A stretch of DNA of 64,000 bases from assembly GCF_033547075.1 (NCBI RefSeq), contig NZ_CP137891.1, positions 2,852,001-2,916,000 of the forward strand. Direction: 5' to 3'. The notes under the pieces were generated by a model. That model was not told the DNA's origin and did not search any database. It saw nothing but the letters and a program-made list of their open reading frames with translations. Shown here in pieces: positions 62,795-64,000 of this stretch (within the stretch, counting starts at the first letter, position 1; each line of letters opens with the position of its first letter). Both the position numbers and the translations under genes were made by a program. Origin of the DNA: Flavobacterium ardleyense (GTDB lineage: Bacteria; Bacteroidota; Bacteroidia; Flavobacteriales; Flavobacteriaceae).

Positions 62795-63097
62795 ATGCAA
62801 TTACTGTTCTTTATACTTTTCTATCCACTTATTTGGCTAATTTCCATTTTACCTTTTAAACTGCTATACTTCGTTTCAGATTTTTTTTAAATCATCGTTT
62901 ATAAATTAATTGGGTACAGAAAATCTGTCGTTCGACATAATTTAAAACTAGCTTTTCCAGAAAAATCAGAAGCGGAAAGATTAATTATCGAAAAGAAATC
63001 TTACCATCACCTGTGCGATATTTTTATGGAAATGATAAAAACGATGAGGAATGCTGATAAAGAGATTCAAGAAAGATTCAAATTTGTCAAAGTATGA
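62795..63097 (+). pseudogene. Truncated LpxL/HtrB-type lipid A acyltransferase
   Basis: The frame from 62795 reads MQLLFFILFYPLIWLISILP and FKLLYFVSDFF, stops at TAA in a T8-A3 tract (near 62890), and continues in the same frame IIVYKLIGYRKSVVRHNLKL followed by AFPEKSEAERLIIEKKSYHH and IFMEMIKTM before ending at 63097. These are the first 100 residues of the LpxL/HtrB-type family (normally near 290). The HxxxxD acyltransferase core is missing, so it is both interrupted and deleted. The functional copy must be elsewhere. Confidence 0.85.
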
Positions 63098-63129
63098 TAA
63101 GAATCATAATGATATGCCAAGTTTAGAAG

Positions 63130-63137
63130 TATCTTTG
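63130..63137 (+). promoter_or_regulatory. Promoter of the small Cys-motif gene
   Basis: TATCTTTG lies only 5 bases before the ATG at 63142, so the leader would be nearly absent unless a later start or different promoter is used. Confidence 0.45.
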
Positions 63138-63141
63138 CACC

Positions 63142-63507
63142 ATGAAAATCTTTATATTCATAATTGTTACAGTTTTACTTCTAAAACCTGCATTGCCGTT
63201 TCTGGAGTATGTTGTCAATTATGATTATATAACCCAAGTTCTTTGCGAAAACAAAGCGACACCTGAATTAGAATGCAATGGAAAATGCCATCTTATGAAG
63301 GAACTTGCAAAAGCTTCGGAGGTAGAAAAACCCTTATCATCACAAAAAAAATCAGTGGTTGGATTTGAAATCATGTTTTTTCAAAAAATCCAAGAATTTA
63401 CTGTCCTTACACCTAATTCTACTTATTTGGTAGTTAGTAATTATTACTTTGATAATTACACATACTTAGTACTAGATACGCCCTTTCGTCCACCCACAGT
63501 AGCATAA
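63142..63507 (+). CDS. Small secreted protein with ECNGKCHL motif
   Basis: 121 residues. An N-terminal hydrophobic helix (FIFIIVTVLLLKPALPFL) is followed by a region with CENKATPELECNGKCHLMKE. The CNGKCHL motif recurs in small flavobacterial proteins that lie beside copper- or iron-linked genes. Its two cysteines and histidine suggest metal binding. The next gene, 95 bases downstream, has a Met/His-rich patch, so both could belong to a metal-handling cluster that continues beyond the window. The assignment is inference. Confidence 0.7.
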   Translation: MKIFIFIIVTVLLLKPALPFLEYVVNYDYITQVLCENKATPELECNGKCHLMKELAKASEVEKPLSSQKKSVVGFEIMFFQKIQEFTVLTPNSTYLVVSNYYFDNYTYLVLDTPFRPPTVA

Positions 63508-63602
63508 TTTTTTATTGACTCATATTATTGATTTCTCCAATGGCATTTTAGTCATTGGATGTAACATCGTATTTAAACAATTCAAAAAAAAAATTATAAT
63601 AT

Positions 63603-64000
63603 ATGGAAACTAAATTTTCAAAAAACATCTTGCTTTCTGTGGCAAAAATTACTTCTATCATCGTCTTAATATTCTCAATGAACTCTTGTAGTTCAGACGA
63701 TGACAATAATCCCATATCGGATGAAACAGCGGGACTTGTAAAAATTCAAACAATCGAAAACGACATGCATTCAATCGAATTATACTCACAGAGTGGTACG
63801 TTAGTTCAAGGGTATAATTCGGTTTCTTTTCGAATAAAAGACAAATCAAATTCAAATTATATCACACCTTCGAGCTTAAGTTGGATGCCGATGATGCATA
63901 TGACAAATATGATGCATGCCGGGCCATTTTCGGAAATTAAGGTTATTTCGGGAACAAATCTGTATAGTGGTTATCTTGTCTTCCAAATGGCTGAAAATGC
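63603..64000 (+). CDS. Lipoprotein with Met/His-rich patch, 5' part
   Basis: The frame is open from the ATG at 63603 to the window end (132 codons). A lipobox MNSC (Cys29) is followed by a DDDNN spacer. A beta-rich chain (TAGLVKIQTIENDMHSIELY, FRIKDKSNSNYITPSSLSWM) leads into PMMHMTNMMHAGPFSE, a cluster of five methionines and two histidines. This is typical of periplasmic Cu(I)-binding proteins such as YtkA/FixH-like or PCuAC-like domains. The gene is cut by the window edge. Confidence 0.7.
   Translation, partial: METKFSKNILLSVAKITSIIVLIFSMNSCSSDDDNNPISDETAGLVKIQTIENDMHSIELYSQSGTLVQGYNSVSFRIKDKSNSNYITPSSLSWMPMMHMTNMMHAGPFSEIKVISGTNLYSGYLVFQMAEN

Overview
The window is a chromosomal stretch of an AT-rich member of the Bacteroidota, most likely a Flavobacterium-like marine or soil Flavobacteriaceae. 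The evidence is the Bacteroidota promoter element TAnnTTTG ahead of several genes, families that are largely confined to this phylum (GLPGLI proteins, DUF4249 lipoproteins beside a TonB-dependent receptor, DUF4369-TlpA thioredoxins, M43 metalloproteases), a monomeric isocitrate dehydrogenase, and many short palindromic interspersed repeats of the kind common in flavobacterial intergenic DNA.

Layout. 1-4.8 kb: the end of rplS, a TlpA-like thioredoxin, a retropepsin-PDZ lipoprotein, an M43 metalloprotease and two small DoxX-like membrane proteins. 4.8-7.3 kb: a 142-bp tandem repeat array, then a SIR2-domain gene followed by a small membrane-protein gene, which looks like a defence pair. 7.7-22 kb: mostly housekeeping (icd, TonB receptor plus DUF4249, thiamine pyrophosphokinase, a YoeB/Phd toxin-antitoxin module, an epimerase, rlmF, uvrB, a DUF1456 gene, sucC). 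22-27.4 kb: an arsenic locus (arsR, a DUF6428-like gene, an ArsC-like phosphatase, ACR3 pump) split by an IS91-type element carrying a transposase and a tyrosine recombinase. 27.4-28.5 kb: a repeat-filled gap. 28.5-33.6 kb: a mutagenesis cassette made of a LexA-like S24 repressor divergent from DNA polymerase IV and an error-prone DnaE. 34-48.6 kb: envelope, redox and transport genes and one tRNA-Tyr.

48.9-59.9 kb is a defence island. On the plus strand are a ParB-domain protein and a probable PD-(D/E)XK-type nuclease. On the minus strand is a five-gene operon: cytosine-5 DNA methyltransferase, MORC/MutL-type GHKL ATPase, Z1-domain ATPase, PD-(D/E)XK protein and a protein I do not recognise. 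It is followed by an HNH endonuclease gene broken by both an in-frame stop and an IS3-family insertion. This matches the general plan of the predicted multi-gene restriction-modification systems built around GHKL and Z1 ATPases, and it is the strongest candidate here for a poorly described system.

60-64 kb returns to ordinary genes (YedK-type abasic-site protein, SIMPL-domain protein, rhomboid protease), a decayed LpxL-type acyltransferase gene, and the start of a probable copper-related cluster cut by the window end. Several repeat families recur across the window. One of them (copies at about 33.7, 46.0 and 48.7 kb) has stems whose two arms change together between copies, which suggests selection on a folded RNA or DNA.
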